Part shown: positions 44,701 to 54,720 of the stretch, piece by piece
Layout: each line of letters starts with the position of its first letter
How positions within the stretch are numbered: the stretch's first letter is position 1
Source: Aedes albopictus
Taxonomy: Eukaryota; Arthropoda; Insecta; Diptera; Culicidae
DNA: 64,000 nucleotides
Assembly: GCF_035046485.1 (NCBI RefSeq)
Contig: NC_085138.1
Span: 47,093,464-47,157,463, forward strand
Direction: 5' to 3'
Position numbers and translations under genes: made by a program
The notes under the pieces: model-generated
Told to the model about the DNA's origin: nothing
Databases searched by the model: none
What the model saw: only the letters and a program-made list of their open reading frames with translations

Positions 44701-45958
44701 TTACATTGTTGAAAATGCTTCAACATCCACATGGCTTGGTCAGTTAAAGAAAAATCAAGGAATTCCGGGTTCCGGACTCAATCACTTTGGTCTTTTCATT
44801 TAAATACACATCATATTATACTACACACAATTGAATCAGATCCACAACAGAAATAGGAACATTTATACGTTTGAATTCGGGCAATAGACCCGTTTAGATT
44901 TTTATATGTTTCTAAGTTCATATTCCAGAAGTAAGGTTGGCACTAATGTTTACATTGCAAACATTTCCAGTATCCGATTGTAAGCACTTTTGAATATTCA
45001 TACTCAACTTTCTCTTTCGCTTGACTAAAGAAACCAAGTAAATATATAGGCACCCTTTGAACATTTTGAAACAGCCTGTAGGTTCGCAGCTGTCTGGTTG
45101 CTGTCAAGTTCCTCCCTTGTCTGTCCTTCTAGGCAGAAAGTTGTCATAATGTAGTATGTTGTGGATAAATGCAGTCAACGAATTTGATGGATATGCAACA
45201 ATGAACTATACTTTGTCATGTTTGATATTATTCCTCATAATAACTTTATTAAATTCCTCATCAATCGGTAACAATCACACATCAATCACACAAATCAATG
45301 TTTAAATCCAATTCCATCGCTTTTCCATTTCGATGCAATTTTTCACAGATACTCTCCCATCTATAAAAACCTCATTAAGCTTTATAACCATATGCAATTT
45401 TCCAATAGACATGAATGACGAATAATGAGCAAGAATCATTTGACTATGCTGACAATCGCTGTTTTCATTTAACAAATCAAATCTTGGAAAATATCTGAAT
45501 GTCCTACCGATCAAACAGAAACAATTCCGTCCCATGTTTTGTAGCCAAAATCCAAATACACTCATTGAAATTAGGGATGTTCTGAATCGCTTACCATCAA
45601 GATGTGGCACATGAAATGGTTAACTTTTATTGAGATCCAATCATCCGTTTACCGTTAATACACATACTATTAGCTCGCCACACTGCATTCCACTGAAGCT
45701 TCTTTATGTTGGCCGAAATCCAATTGGTTTCATTCACTTCATATTCCTGAGCCCAAATCAAACGGTATCGCTACCATGGTAACGAAAATGAGCAAAAATA
45801 ACAAACTTCTTCTGCCCTCCCGCAGCTCAATGCACCAAACTAAATGCAGTAAACCCCCATCTTTTCACGCGTAAATATTTTTCACAGCTCGAATTTCAGT
45901 ATTTCAGTAACACGACCATATATATAACAACATTTTCCTTCACTTTTCCCGAGTTTTA
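44701..45958. other. LTR-element interior next to the primer site, no gene recognised
   Basis: On the minus strand this would be the leader and gag position. The only sizeable frame (45302-45610 minus, 102 codons) has no zinc knuckle or gag motif that I recognise. Confidence 0.55.
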
Positions 45959-45970
45959 CTTTCGTCGCCA
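45959..45970 (-). other. Primer-binding site of the LTR element
   Basis: TGGCGACGAAAG on the minus strand starts two nucleotides after the 5' LTR end. It would pair with the CCA-terminated 3' end of tRNA-Ser(GCT), with mismatches in the last positions. Confidence 0.65.
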
Positions 45971-45972
45971 AA

Positions 45973-46115
45973 TGTAATGTCGGATCTTGTAATAAAACAA
46001 GTCTTTGCATCTGACACGTAGCCGAAACAAGAGGCCGATATATTCCATGACTACTATGATTACAAATATTCAAATAGGATTCAGATACATGCACATAATG
46101 GACACCGACTCTACA
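45973..46115 (-). repeat. LTR (5' LTR on the minus strand)
   Basis: A 143-bp copy, 3 mismatches to 33409-33551 (about 98 percent identical), indicating a moderately recent insertion. Confidence 0.9.
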
Positions 46116-48180
46116 AAACCCTCACGCAGTTTTGCACACCGTCCATCGTTGCTTTAATCAGTCTAGTCAGCTTCCCAGGAAAGCCGTTTTCGTCCATGAT
46201 TCTCCATAGCTCTGCGTGGTCAATACTGTCGTATGCCGCTTTGAAGTCGATGAACAGGTGATGCGTTGGGACCTGGTATTCACGGCATTTCTGGAGGATT
46301 TGCCGTACGGTAAAGATCTGGTCCGTTGTCGACCGGCCGTCGATGAAGCCGGCTTGATAACTTCCCACGAACTCATTTGTTTTAGTTGACAGACGACGGA
46401 AGATAATCTGGGATAGCACTTTGTAGGTAGCATTCAAAATAGTGATCACCCTGAAGTTCTCACATTCCAAATGGTCGCCTTTCTTGTGAATGGGGCAGAT
46501 GACCCCTTCATTCCGCTCCTCCGGTAGCTGTTCGGTTTCCCAGAACCTGACTATCAGCCGATGCAGACAGGTGGCCAACTTTTCCAGGCCCATCTTGATG
46601 AGTTCAGCTGCGATACCATCCTTACCAGCTGCTTTGTTGGTTTTGAGCTGGTGAATGGCATCCTTAACTTCCCTCAGCGTGGGAGTTGGTTCATTTCCGT
46701 CCTCCGCTGCACTGGCGTCGTCGTTTCCTCCGTTGCCGTGGGCTCCCGTGCCTACGTTCTCCACGCCGTTCAGGTGTTGATCGAAGTGCTGCCTCCACCT
46801 TTCGATCACCTCACGTCCGTCCGTCAAGAGGCCTCCGTCTTTATCCCTGCATATTTCGGCTCGCGGAACGAAGCCGTTGCGGGATGCGTTGAGCTTCTGA
46901 TAGAACTTCCGTGTTTCTTGGGAACGGCACAGCAGTATTTCTTCACACTCCGCTTCTTCCAGGCGGCGCTTTTTCTCCCGAAAGAGGCGGGTCTGCTGTT
47001 TCCGCTTCTGTTTATAACATTCCACGTTCTGTTGAGTCCCTTGCTGCAGCATTACCGCCCTCGCTGCATTCTTCTCCTCCAAAACCGTTCTGCACTCTTC
47101 GTCGAACCATTCGTTCCGTCGATTCCTTTCCATGTACCCGATAGTGCTCTCGGCTGCGTCGTTGATGGCTGCTTTCACTATACTCCAGCAGTCCTCTAGA
47201 GGGGCCTCATCGAGCTCGCCCTCGTCTGGCAACGCGGCCTCGAGATTCTGCGCGTATGCTGAGGCGACATCCGGTTGCTTCAGTCGCTCTAGGTTGTACC
47301 GTGGCGGTCGCCGGTACCGTACCTTGTTGATGACGGAGAGTTTTGGGCGCAGTTTGACCATCACCAGATAGTGGTCGGAGTTGATGTTGGCGCCACTATA
47401 GGTCCTGACTTCGATAATGTCGGAGAAGTGCCGTCCGTCAAACAGAACGTGGTCGATTTGAGATTCCGTCTGCTGTGGTGATCTCCAGGTGTAACGATAA
47501 GGGAGGCTGTGTTGGAAAAAGGTGCTACGTATGGCCATATTTTTGGAGGCGGCGAAATCAATAAGCCGTAGACCGTTTTCGTTCGTCTGCTGGTGGGCGC
47601 TGAACTTACCAATCGTCGGTCTGAATTCCTCCTCCTGGCCTACCTGAGCGTTCAAATCACCTTTGATGATCTTGACGTCGTGGCTTGGGCAGCGATCGTA
47701 CTCGCGTTCGAGCTGCGCGTAAAATGCGTCCTTGTCATCATCAGTATTTCCGGAGTGTGGGCTGTGCACGTTTATTATGCTGAAGTTGAAGAATCGGCCC
47801 ATGATGCTCAACCTGCACATTCTTTCGTCGATCGGCCACCAACCGATCACGCGCCTCTGCATATCACCCATCACGATGAAAGCTGTTCCCAGCTCGCGTG
47901 TGTTGCCGCAGCTCTGGTAGATGGTATGATTACCTCTAAACGTTCGCACCATGGATCCTGTCCAACACACCTCCTGCAGCGCTACGATGCCGAACCCGCG
48001 GTCCTTCAGTAGATCGGCGAGTATGCGGGTGCTCCCAATGAAGTTGAGAGATCGGCAGTTCCACGTACCGAGTTTCCAATCGCAAGTCCTTTTTGTTCGC
48101 TGGGGTCGTTGCCGTTGGTCTCGGTTCGTATTATTCTGTTGCTGATTTTCTGTTACAATGTTTTTTTACGGCTGGCTCGT
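46116..48180 (-). pseudogene. RTE-clade LINE ORF, 5' half
   Basis: An uninterrupted minus-strand frame runs from a stop near 48177 to the insertion point. Endonuclease motifs: LGTWNCRSLNF (about 48050-48075), VALQEVCWTG, SIINVHSPHS, IKGDLNAQVG, INSDHYLVMV. A linker with WFDEECRTVLEEKNAAR follows, then RT motifs TNKAAGKDGIAAELIKMG, GVICPIHKKGDHLECENFR, YQAGFIDGRSTTDQIFT and HHLFIDFKAAYDSID. Interrupted at residue VRV by the LTR element and continued at 32420-33408. The RTE-type single ORF nicks DNA and primes reverse transcription. Non-ATG codons precede the first ATG, so the true start is unclear. Confidence 0.85.
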
Positions 48181-48465
48181 AGGGCCTGACACCAACCCCC
48201 TACATTCCGGAGGACCATAGTGCACAGTTGAGCTTAGAGTCCTTCCCTGGCACTCGGACGTAGATCAGCCGCCCCTAACATGGGGATCAGACGCTGTTGT
48301 GAGCCGCTCCTCCTGGAGAAGCAAACCCCCCCTCCCCTGTCAGCCTATGACCAAAGTTCCCACCGGGGTTGGTTTCCGGCCGGTACCGCGAGGAGGTAGG
48401 GATAGGAGTTGCTGGGCAGAGGCTAGTGGATCACAATGGGATCTGAATATCGCGGCATACCCAGC
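48181..48465 (-). other. Probable 5' UTR of the RTE element
   Basis: GC-rich leader on the minus strand (TGTAGGGGGTTGGTGTCAGG, CCCTACGAGCCAGCC) upstream of the RTE frame, ending about where BEL-like sequence begins. The exact boundary is not resolved. Confidence 0.5.
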
Positions 48466-48589
48466 CTTTACCGTGCCACCAGTCTTTACTCTGGGCGAAT
48501 TTACTGAAGGAACGACTGGCGTCACAACAAATCCGAACTGTGAGATAGTGAATAAATAGCCCAGAGAAGAAAAGTGAAGTGTGAGAATC

Positions 48590-49300
48590 ATGGAGAACAT
48601 GACGCAGTTGTTCCACCAGCGTGGACAGATACAGGCGCGAGTGACAGCGATCATCGAGAAGCTGAACGAGGCTGCTGAGAATCCCGAGATGGTGAGCCCG
48701 TCCCTGTTGAAGGCGTTTGAGAAGTAACTGGAGGTGCATTACGCGGAGTTTTTGGCGTAGCATGATTTAATCATGGATCAGTGTCCAAGCGCACAGTTCG
48801 AGGAGCAGGACAGGGAGTACGAGGAGTTCGATGAGCTGCCTACCGATGCACTGATGAAGCTTAATCAGCTGTCGGATTTGAGCAGTAGTGTCAGCGTAAT
48901 GACCCTCAAGCGATCGTGAGAAAGTATTTCCGGGTGCTCGAGAGATGTGACGTGAACAAGGTGCAATCTATCAAACCTCCGACGATGGCAGCGTCCGGTT
49001 CGCTACCGGGAGTGTCCCACCCAGCAACAACTAGTCCAGCCGAGAAAGTGTGTGAGATCTGTGCAGGTCACCACACGAACTACAAGTGTCCTTCCTATTT
49101 GAAAATGAGTGTCGATCAGGGAGCGTCCGAGGTGAAGCAGTCCGGACTGTGTGTCGGATGCCTCCGGAGTCGTGCTCGAGATGCTCCGAAAGACACCTCT
49201 CGATGCTGCATTTCGAGCGACTAGACCAACCTGAACCTTGTCAGGGAAGTTCTAGTGTAATTAACGAGCAGCCAGAGGAGAAGCCGGCGCGGCAGTAGAG
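48590..49300 (+). pseudogene. BEL/Pao gag, broken
   Basis: From ATG 48590 the frame reads QLFHQRGQIQARVTAIIEKL, the typical N-terminus of BEL/Pao gag. Stops appear at 48725 and 48758. Another frame (48916-49224) carries the zinc-binding CEICAGHHTNYKC and, further on, LCVGCLRS. The intact protein would form the capsid shell. Confidence 0.7.
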
Positions 49301-49364
49301 TCTGCTGTGCCAGAGGAAGCCTGCAGCGTGTTCCGGTGTTCAACGTCGTTCCCACCGTGTACTT

Positions 49365-49890
49365 TTGATACCGGCGTTGGTGAATGCAAGAACGAAGAGC
49401 GAAGGAGTCAACAAGTTGCGTGCGCTCCTCGATACCGGGTATCAGATCGGTCTGGTGTCGGAGTCTGCCGTGAGGTTGCTTGGGCTCCCGAGGTGCCTTG
49501 CTGAATGGCCGGTTATGGGAGTGAGAAGAATCAAGTGTGAAGTTCGGCATTGTGTGAACAACAAGATCGAGCGAGACTTGGACTGTTTGGTAATAACGAG
49601 TGTAACAGGAGCGATCCCATCCATACCGGTAACCATTTGGAAGTGGAGGAATCCGTATCGTGTTAGTCGATCCAAGATTCGACGAGCCGAGAGATGTGGA
49701 CCTGTTGATTGATGGTGAGCTTTTTTCTCTAATCCTGAAACAGTCTCAGTTGAGAATCTCCGAGAATCAACTCGCAGTGTATGAGACCCAGCATGGATGG
49801 GTTGTCGAAGGTGCCTTTGAGGAGTCCGGAGAGCAGGCCGTCCACGTGATGTGTGCCACCAGTGAGGGCCCGTTGCGGGAGAGAATGTAG
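49365..49890 (+). pseudogene. BEL/Pao protease region, broken
   Basis: KLRALLDTGYQIGLVSESAV contains the DTG active-site triad of an aspartic protease. In a second frame MLVDPRFDEPRDVDLLIDGE and LAVYETQHGWVVEGAF are the conserved Peptidase_A17-linked segment of BEL/Pao pol. A frameshift near 49655 separates them. Confidence 0.75.
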
Positions 49891-50725
49891 TGGTATTCCA
49901 AACGAGGACAGTTTCCAGAAATGAAGGTGCCAGTTGGTGCAGAGCGAGATATTGAAGCCTACCTGTGCGGAACGTGCAGACCAGGCGAGGACGTTGTGGT
50001 TCTACTACAGTTCCATGGGCTTGATGGCGAGGTGTCCAACGAGGAAGATCAAGCCAGCGAATCCAAGATGATTGAGTCGTGCCAGGCCTTCCTGAAGGTG
50101 TTTGAGGATGTTAATAGCCAGATGCGTGAGCGGGACCATATGGTCTGTCGTCTGAACATTTTTTCGAGTCGTGCCGTAGTGGAGCCTGCAGCTACCAAAA
50201 CAAACGTGGTTGACAGCGAGGTGAAGTCAAGTGACGGGTCCGCCAAGGAGTTTCTGGTGATCGAACTAAGAGGACCGAGAAAAAGAGAGGGTGGTTCAGA
50301 GGAGATTTCTGGAGGACAAGCGAGAGTGTCGGGTGCGTTGTGGAGTTCAATGTGTGATCGAGTCTTATTCTGCAGGAGTCCAAAATTGATGCAGGAGAGT
50401 GACGAAGCATTCAGAAGTTGATCATGAAGGAGTTGAGATGGAGTGAGAATGTTGAAACCGGGTTGTTTCAACAATCACTGGTGCAGCTTTGCAAGATCGA
50501 AACACGGCTGTGGACCAACAGTCAGGTTGTGCTTCTGTGGATGAGAAAGAGGTCGGATCCCCTTCTGGACAGAGGTTATTCTCTTGCCGAGGCTGGTGCT
50601 GCGAAGAGTACTACAGAGGGTTGTTGTGTTATTTCGATGCGTGTTGGAGCGATCATTCGTATTTTCAAGCTGTCAACTATGAGCTCCAGTGTTTTGCAGG
50701 ATCGATGTTTGGTGATTTAGAGAAG
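49891..50725 (+). pseudogene. Unrecognised BEL/Pao interior remnant
   Basis: Frames at 49921-50421 and 50489-50815 are open, but no RT, RNase H or integrase motif can be read. By position it is the decayed or deleted remainder of pol. Function not assigned. Confidence 0.4.
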
Positions 50726-51020
50726 TGTAACTATACCCGAAGCGTATTTGAGCAGGGTGCGTGGGATATGCAAGAACTATCAAAAGTGAACTATATATTT
50801 GTATTTGTGGGCTAAGTGGACAATTGATTACTTTCCATCGCTTCATACAAGGGCATTTTGGACTATGAGTGCTATTTGAAGATGGTAATCTTGATTTCTA
50901 TCTTCTGCCAGGCGGTTTCTAGCATTGTGTACTTCAGATGGGCGGAGCTTCTTTCGCATATAAGCAGTCCCATTCATGTATTCAGTCAGTTTTTAATAAA
51001 CCGCCGTAGCGAACGGAACA
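50726..51020 (+). repeat. Candidate 3' LTR of the BEL/Pao element
   Basis: Begins TGTAACTATACCC after a purine-rich stretch and ends near GAACGGAACA. It contains a TATA-like GCATATAAGCAG and AATAAA. No second copy exists in the window, so the boundaries are estimates. Confidence 0.45.
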
Positions 51021-51032
51021 GTGTAATAGTTA

Positions 51033-51295
51033 TTTATGCAACGAGTTGCAAAAAGATGATTTTTTCAGTACGAGTCGTACATTTATCCAACGAGGCTTGC
51101 CGAGTTGGATAAATACGAAAAGTGCTGAAAAAATCGAGTTTTGCAACAAGTTCCATACAAAATTTTATGCAATGAGTTTTTTCATAATGCTACTCATTTG
51201 AGTTGCATAATGTTCATAATGCAACTCAAATGAGTTGCATTATGAACATTATACAACTATTTTCTATTATGCAACTCATTTCAGTTGCATAATGA
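51033..51295. repeat. Palindromic MITE-like hairpins
   Basis: 51033-51160 folds on itself (TTATGCAACGAGTTGCAAAA against TTTTGCAACAAG; TTTATCCAACGAGG against GAGTTGGATAAA). A second hairpin at 51185-51290 repeats ACTCAAATGAGTTGCAT units. Non-coding. Confidence 0.6.
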
Positions 51296-52056
51296 ACCAG
51301 TTCGGAAAAATTGGCCATTGTGATACCAAAATAAGCTGTATAAAATATAAATTATGATACTGAATTGCATTAAGGTGTTTTTCTTCACCGCAAACCCGAT
51401 CAACGTGTGATCGACTAGCATTTTCCTTCCCTTCCTTTTCACACGGCGGTGAGCCAGCGGTGGCAAAAGTGTGTGCCGTCGTGCTTGCTGCGCATTCCGA
51501 TACCCAGGAATGTGCCTAGGAGTTATTCTGGTAAATTTTCCAATATTAAATCGGTGTCACGTCCTCGGCGAGTAAACGGCGGAGACACAGCAGTTCCTCG
51601 AGATCGGCATTTGCCGTGGTCCTTCGTCCGAGAAAGTGTTCCAGGCTGATGACCGTGACGTGTACGGTATCCAAGCTGGCGACTGTGGTGGGCACGACTG
51701 TCGGTAGCTCGAGAAGGAGGTGAGTCGTCGTGCTGCAATGAAGGTAAGTGCAACGAACCTGCCTCCCATTTGAGAAATGTGTACCCAATAGTAGTTCTCA
51801 GGAAAACCGCTGAATTGTGCTTAGGTTCCAAAACTATTGTAAATATATTAGTTTTTTTTCATGTTTCAATGATCTCGGGACCAAAGGATTTTCTGATAAA
51901 AATACAATATCAGGGTACTGTTTTGGTCCAGAGATCCAGAAAACATAAAAAAAAACTAATATATTCATATATTTTATGCTTCTAAACACAATTTGGACAG
52001 TACAGCGTATGTTCTAAAAACTACGATTCAATATCTTAAAAAAGAAGAAATTTAAA
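51296..52056. other. No gene recognised
   Basis: Short antisense-overlapping frames around 51449-51831 have no recognisable domain. Confidence 0.45.
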
Positions 52057-52140
52057 ACCGGTCAACTGGTTCAAATTATTATTATTATTATTATTACTTT
52101 ATTATAGTGATCTTCAGTCCTAGGCTGGTTCAACTCTCCC
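52057..52140 (-). mobile_element. SINE tail with TAA microsatellite
   Basis: The minus strand reads AACCAGCCTAGGACTGAAGA, then TCACTATAATAAAG, then (TAA)n and TTTGAACCAGTTGACCGG. Related to 29635-29695. Confidence 0.55.
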
Positions 52141-52968
52141 ACTGCCATGCCTTCCAAACAGTGGGAAAGGTAATTTCAATGATGAATTCAATTGATGTAA
52201 CTCAACCGTTTTCATCTGATTTGTACAATTTTTGAAGCTATGTTTTTTTCCTAGCCTTCTTTGTGAATATAAAACTTTTAAACTATCGATTGAACCACAG
52301 TTCTGTTTTTGAGTACTCAAATTGTGAATCATAAAAACTACAAAATCTTCACAAAATTAAGCATAATGTAGAAAATTAGTATATTTGGTTTGAACTTCAT
52401 ATTTGTCACAACAATCCCTGTGTTTATTGTTTGAGAACAATCGCATGTGCATAAGAATACTTTTTCAAAACGATTGTGGAATGTGTAAATGTTAGGAACT
52501 AAAAAAATCACAAAATTACGTGAAATACTGGAAATTTGTATTATCAGTTTTACACTACACGTCCATGTATTTCATTGCTTCAAAACAACCACATATGTAC
52601 ATACATAAGAGTACATTTCCACATCGATAGGGAGAAATATTAATCAAAAGAACTGCAAAGTTATTACAATATTACGTATAATACATGAAGTTTGTATTTA
52701 TGGTTGGAACTCAACATACATCGCGGCAACCCCTGTGTATTATTATTTTTTAAACAATCACATGCGCATGAAAATACTTTTCCAGAGCGATGGGGATAAG
52801 TATGATTTTTAAAAACTACAAAATCTCCAAAAAAAATAGGTGAAATACAGGGAATTTTAATTCCCGATTGGAACTTCACGTTCGTCGCGACAACTCCTGT
52901 GTTTTATTGCTTGAAAGCAATTACGAAAAGAATCCTTTTCAGAGTGATTATTAGAAGTGTGAATTTAA
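52141..52968. other. AT-rich DNA with imperfect long repeats
   Basis: Segments near 52385-52460, 52555-52625, 52685-52760 and 52850-52925 each repeat a theme of AAATAC, GGAATTTGTAT, AACTTCAC and CTGTGTTTTATTGCTT. This suggests a degenerate repeat of about 150-170 bp. No gene. Confidence 0.45.
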
Positions 52969-53922
52969 GTCTCCAGTTAGCCTAGTGGTTAAGGCTATGG
53001 ATCGCCAATCCGGAGACGGCGGGTTCGATTCCCGTTCCGGTCGAGACAATTTTCTCGACTCCCTGGGCATAGTGTATCATTGTACTTGCCTCACAATATA
53101 CAAATTCATGCAATGGCAGGCAAAGAAAGCCCTTCAATTAATAACTGTGGAAGTGCTTGAAAAAAAAACGATCAATTCTGACTATACATGTCAATGGTTG
53201 CTCCTCCGTGATTGATCTGAACTGGTACCAGTTGCACTGAGATCCAACTGAATAAGGGGCTGGGACATTCCACTTATTCTCAAAGTGCAATTTTAGCAGC
53301 TCATGCATATTTGATCAATAACGGCGCCGGCCAAGTCCTTATAGTCAGCTGGGAAGGGAAAGGAATGTTAGAGTGTACTGGTTGTTGCTACTAGAGACCG
53401 AGAGCACTCTGCGTCCCCACAACCCTCACGGACTGGGGTATTTGTTAGACGGAAAGGATGGGAGATCTGGGAGTCACCGTTGGGTCGGTGATGCGATCCA
53501 TGGATAGGGTTATTTATAGTGTTCGTGATAGATTGTGTGGTGAATAAGGTGAATAAGGTCAAGCGGCACAGCACGCTTTGGTTGCATAACTTATAGGCGT
53601 TATATATACACTGTGCTGTGAGTGGAAGTTGGAAGGGAGGGAAACGACTTTTTTCAATTCGTTTCTGGTTCTAGCGATGGCTATGAACATATGAATATAC
53701 ATGAGTTGTATATGTAGAGAAGAGAGAGCGAGAGAAAGTGGATAGAAAGATACAAAGTAGGATGAAAAGGACGGGCCAGGGATTGAACCCATGACCTTCT
53801 GCATACGAATCAGAAGCGGTAGCCACTAGACCACCGAGCCCGTCATTAATAACTGTGGAAGTGCTTGAAGAACACTTAGTTGAAGCGAGGCAGGCCAAGT
53901 CCCAGTGGGGACTTGAAGAAGT
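52969..53922 (+). mobile_element. Feilai-type SINE, split by another retroposon
   Basis: The tRNA-like head has box A TAGCCTAGTGGTTAAGG and box B GGTTCGATTCCCG (52983-53035). The body contains CTCGACTCCCTGGGCATAGT and CAGGCAAAGAAAGCCC. It stops at 53160 and resumes at 53869 with AGAACACTTAGTTGAAGCG and AGGCCAAGTCCCAGTGGGGA. The interruption is the retroposon at 53161-53844, flanked by a 24-bp exact duplication. Confidence 0.8.
53161..53844 (-). mobile_element. Complete long tRNA-headed retroposon (684 bp)
   Basis: Flanked by an exact 24-bp duplication of the host SINE (53137-53160, 53845-53868). The minus strand begins GACGGGCTCGGTGGTCTAGT with box B GGGTTCAATCCCTGG. A body of about 600 bp carries CTTTCCCTTCCCAGCTGAC and GATCAATCACGGAGGAGCAA. 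It ends in TTGATCG and T run. Three partial copies are at 21215-21440, 21555-22207 and 22967-23705. It has no open frame and is long for a SINE. The partner LINE is unknown. Confidence 0.75.
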
Positions 53923-53929
53923 CAGAAGA

Positions 53930-54149
53930 TTCTCCTAGAATTCATTCAGCTATTCTTTAACAATTTTCTCCAAGAAAGCTTTTAGGAGTTCATCCTCGGA
54001 TTTGTTCAAAAATCCTTCCACGAGTTCCTTCATGAATATCTCCTGAGCTGCAAAGGATTTTCTTTTCAGAATTTCGACCTGCGATTTTTTCAGTAACATA
54101 ACCTGATATTCTTTTTTTCTTCCAAATAATCCTTCACGAAATACCCATT
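53930..54149. repeat. Degenerate TTCCT/GGAATT repeat
   Basis: Loose TTCCTCC, CTTCATGAAT and TTCCACGAG motifs, an old member of the GGAATTCC-type family. No coding. Confidence 0.45.
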
Positions 54150-54298
54150 CCCAAGTAACATCATTCAGTCAAATAGCTTAAAATAGGTTCGTTCTTAAAA
54201 CCATCATAAAACAAAATTGAAAGGTATTAGGTTTTATGACGGTTCTCAAAACCTCTACTAGTCTCCAAGAATAATTGCTCATCAGAATGTTGCTTGGG
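54150..54298. mobile_element. CCCAAG-ended MITE (149 bp)
   Basis: Ends CCCAAGTAACAT (left) and CCCAAGCAACATT (right, read inward), with TT on both sides. The core ATTAGGTTTTATGACGGTTC is shared with the copy at 61943-62081. The next MITE is inserted at its right end. Confidence 0.65.
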
Positions 54299-54300
54299 TT

Positions 54301-54445
54301 CAAGCCCGTGCACAAGAGGGGGGGGGGGGTTGGGTGTTAACCCCCCCCCCCCCATTACCGACGCTCCATACACTAGGCGCCCCTCCACCTTTTCCCGAAA
54401 TTGGGAAAAACCCTTCCCTTGGCGCCACTTCTGTGCACGGGCCTG
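54301..54445. mobile_element. hAT-type MITE (145 bp)
   Basis: Ends CAAGCCCGTGCAC (left) and CAGGCCCGTGCAC (right, read inward). The near 8-bp duplication CTTGGGTT/CTTGGGAT lies at 54293-54300 and 54446-54453. Opposed G and C runs in the interior. The same family as 26241-26597. Confidence 0.65.
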
Positions 54446-54453
54446 CTTGGGAT

Positions 54454-54720
54454 TGATTTCTTTTGGAACTCCTCCAGAAATTTCATTAGGAGTTTTTTTC
54501 AGGGATGTTTTGAGGATGCTCTTTTAGAAAGTCCTTCAGGAATTCTTCCAAAAAATGTCAAAAAATTACCCTGGAATGCCTCAAAAATTCTTCAGGGCTT
54601 TTCCTATGATTTCTTCATGAATTTCACCAGGGTTCTCCTTTCGAAATTTGTGTAGGGATTTCTCCAGAAATTTCTATTGGAATTTCTCCAAGAAGTTGCC
54701 TTACAATGTTTGAATCCTTC
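54454..54720. repeat. Degenerate TTCCT/GGAATT repeat
   Basis: CTCCAGAAATTTC, CCTTCAGGAATTCTTCC and similar units at irregular 20-30 bp spacing. Confidence 0.5.

Larger units (their letters stand above)
33409..46115 (-). mobile_element. Non-coding LTR retrotransposon (LARD-like), minus strand, heavily nested
   Basis: Two 143-bp direct repeats (33409-33551, 45973-46115) begin TG and end CA, differ at 3 positions and are flanked by an exact 5-bp duplication AAACC (33404-33408, 46116-46120). On the minus strand the 5' LTR is followed by TT and TGGCGACGAAAG, a near match to the 3' end of tRNA-Ser(GCT), as used by mag-lineage Ty3/gypsy elements. A polypurine tract (AGAAAAGGAGGAA) abuts the 3' LTR. 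After subtracting the inserted LINE the element is about 5.7 kb. I find no gag, protease, RT or integrase, so it must have used another element's proteins. Lineage is inferred from the primer site alone. Confidence 0.85.
48466..51020 (+). mobile_element. Degenerate, internally deleted BEL/Pao LTR retrotransposon
   Basis: Contains leader, gag, protease and the peptidase-linked region, then unrecognisable remnants and a candidate 3' LTR. RT and integrase motifs are not found. No 5' LTR is seen, since the RTE element abuts the leader. Confidence 0.65.

Noticed and set aside
46561..47970. Plus-strand frames of up to 212 codons
   Set aside because: They are antisense shadows of the RTE endonuclease/RT frame.
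53161..53844. LTR-type element, because of a long flanking direct repeat
   Set aside because: The 24-bp repeat is part of the host SINE sequence, i.e. a target duplication. The insert has a tRNA head and a tandem-repeat tail instead.
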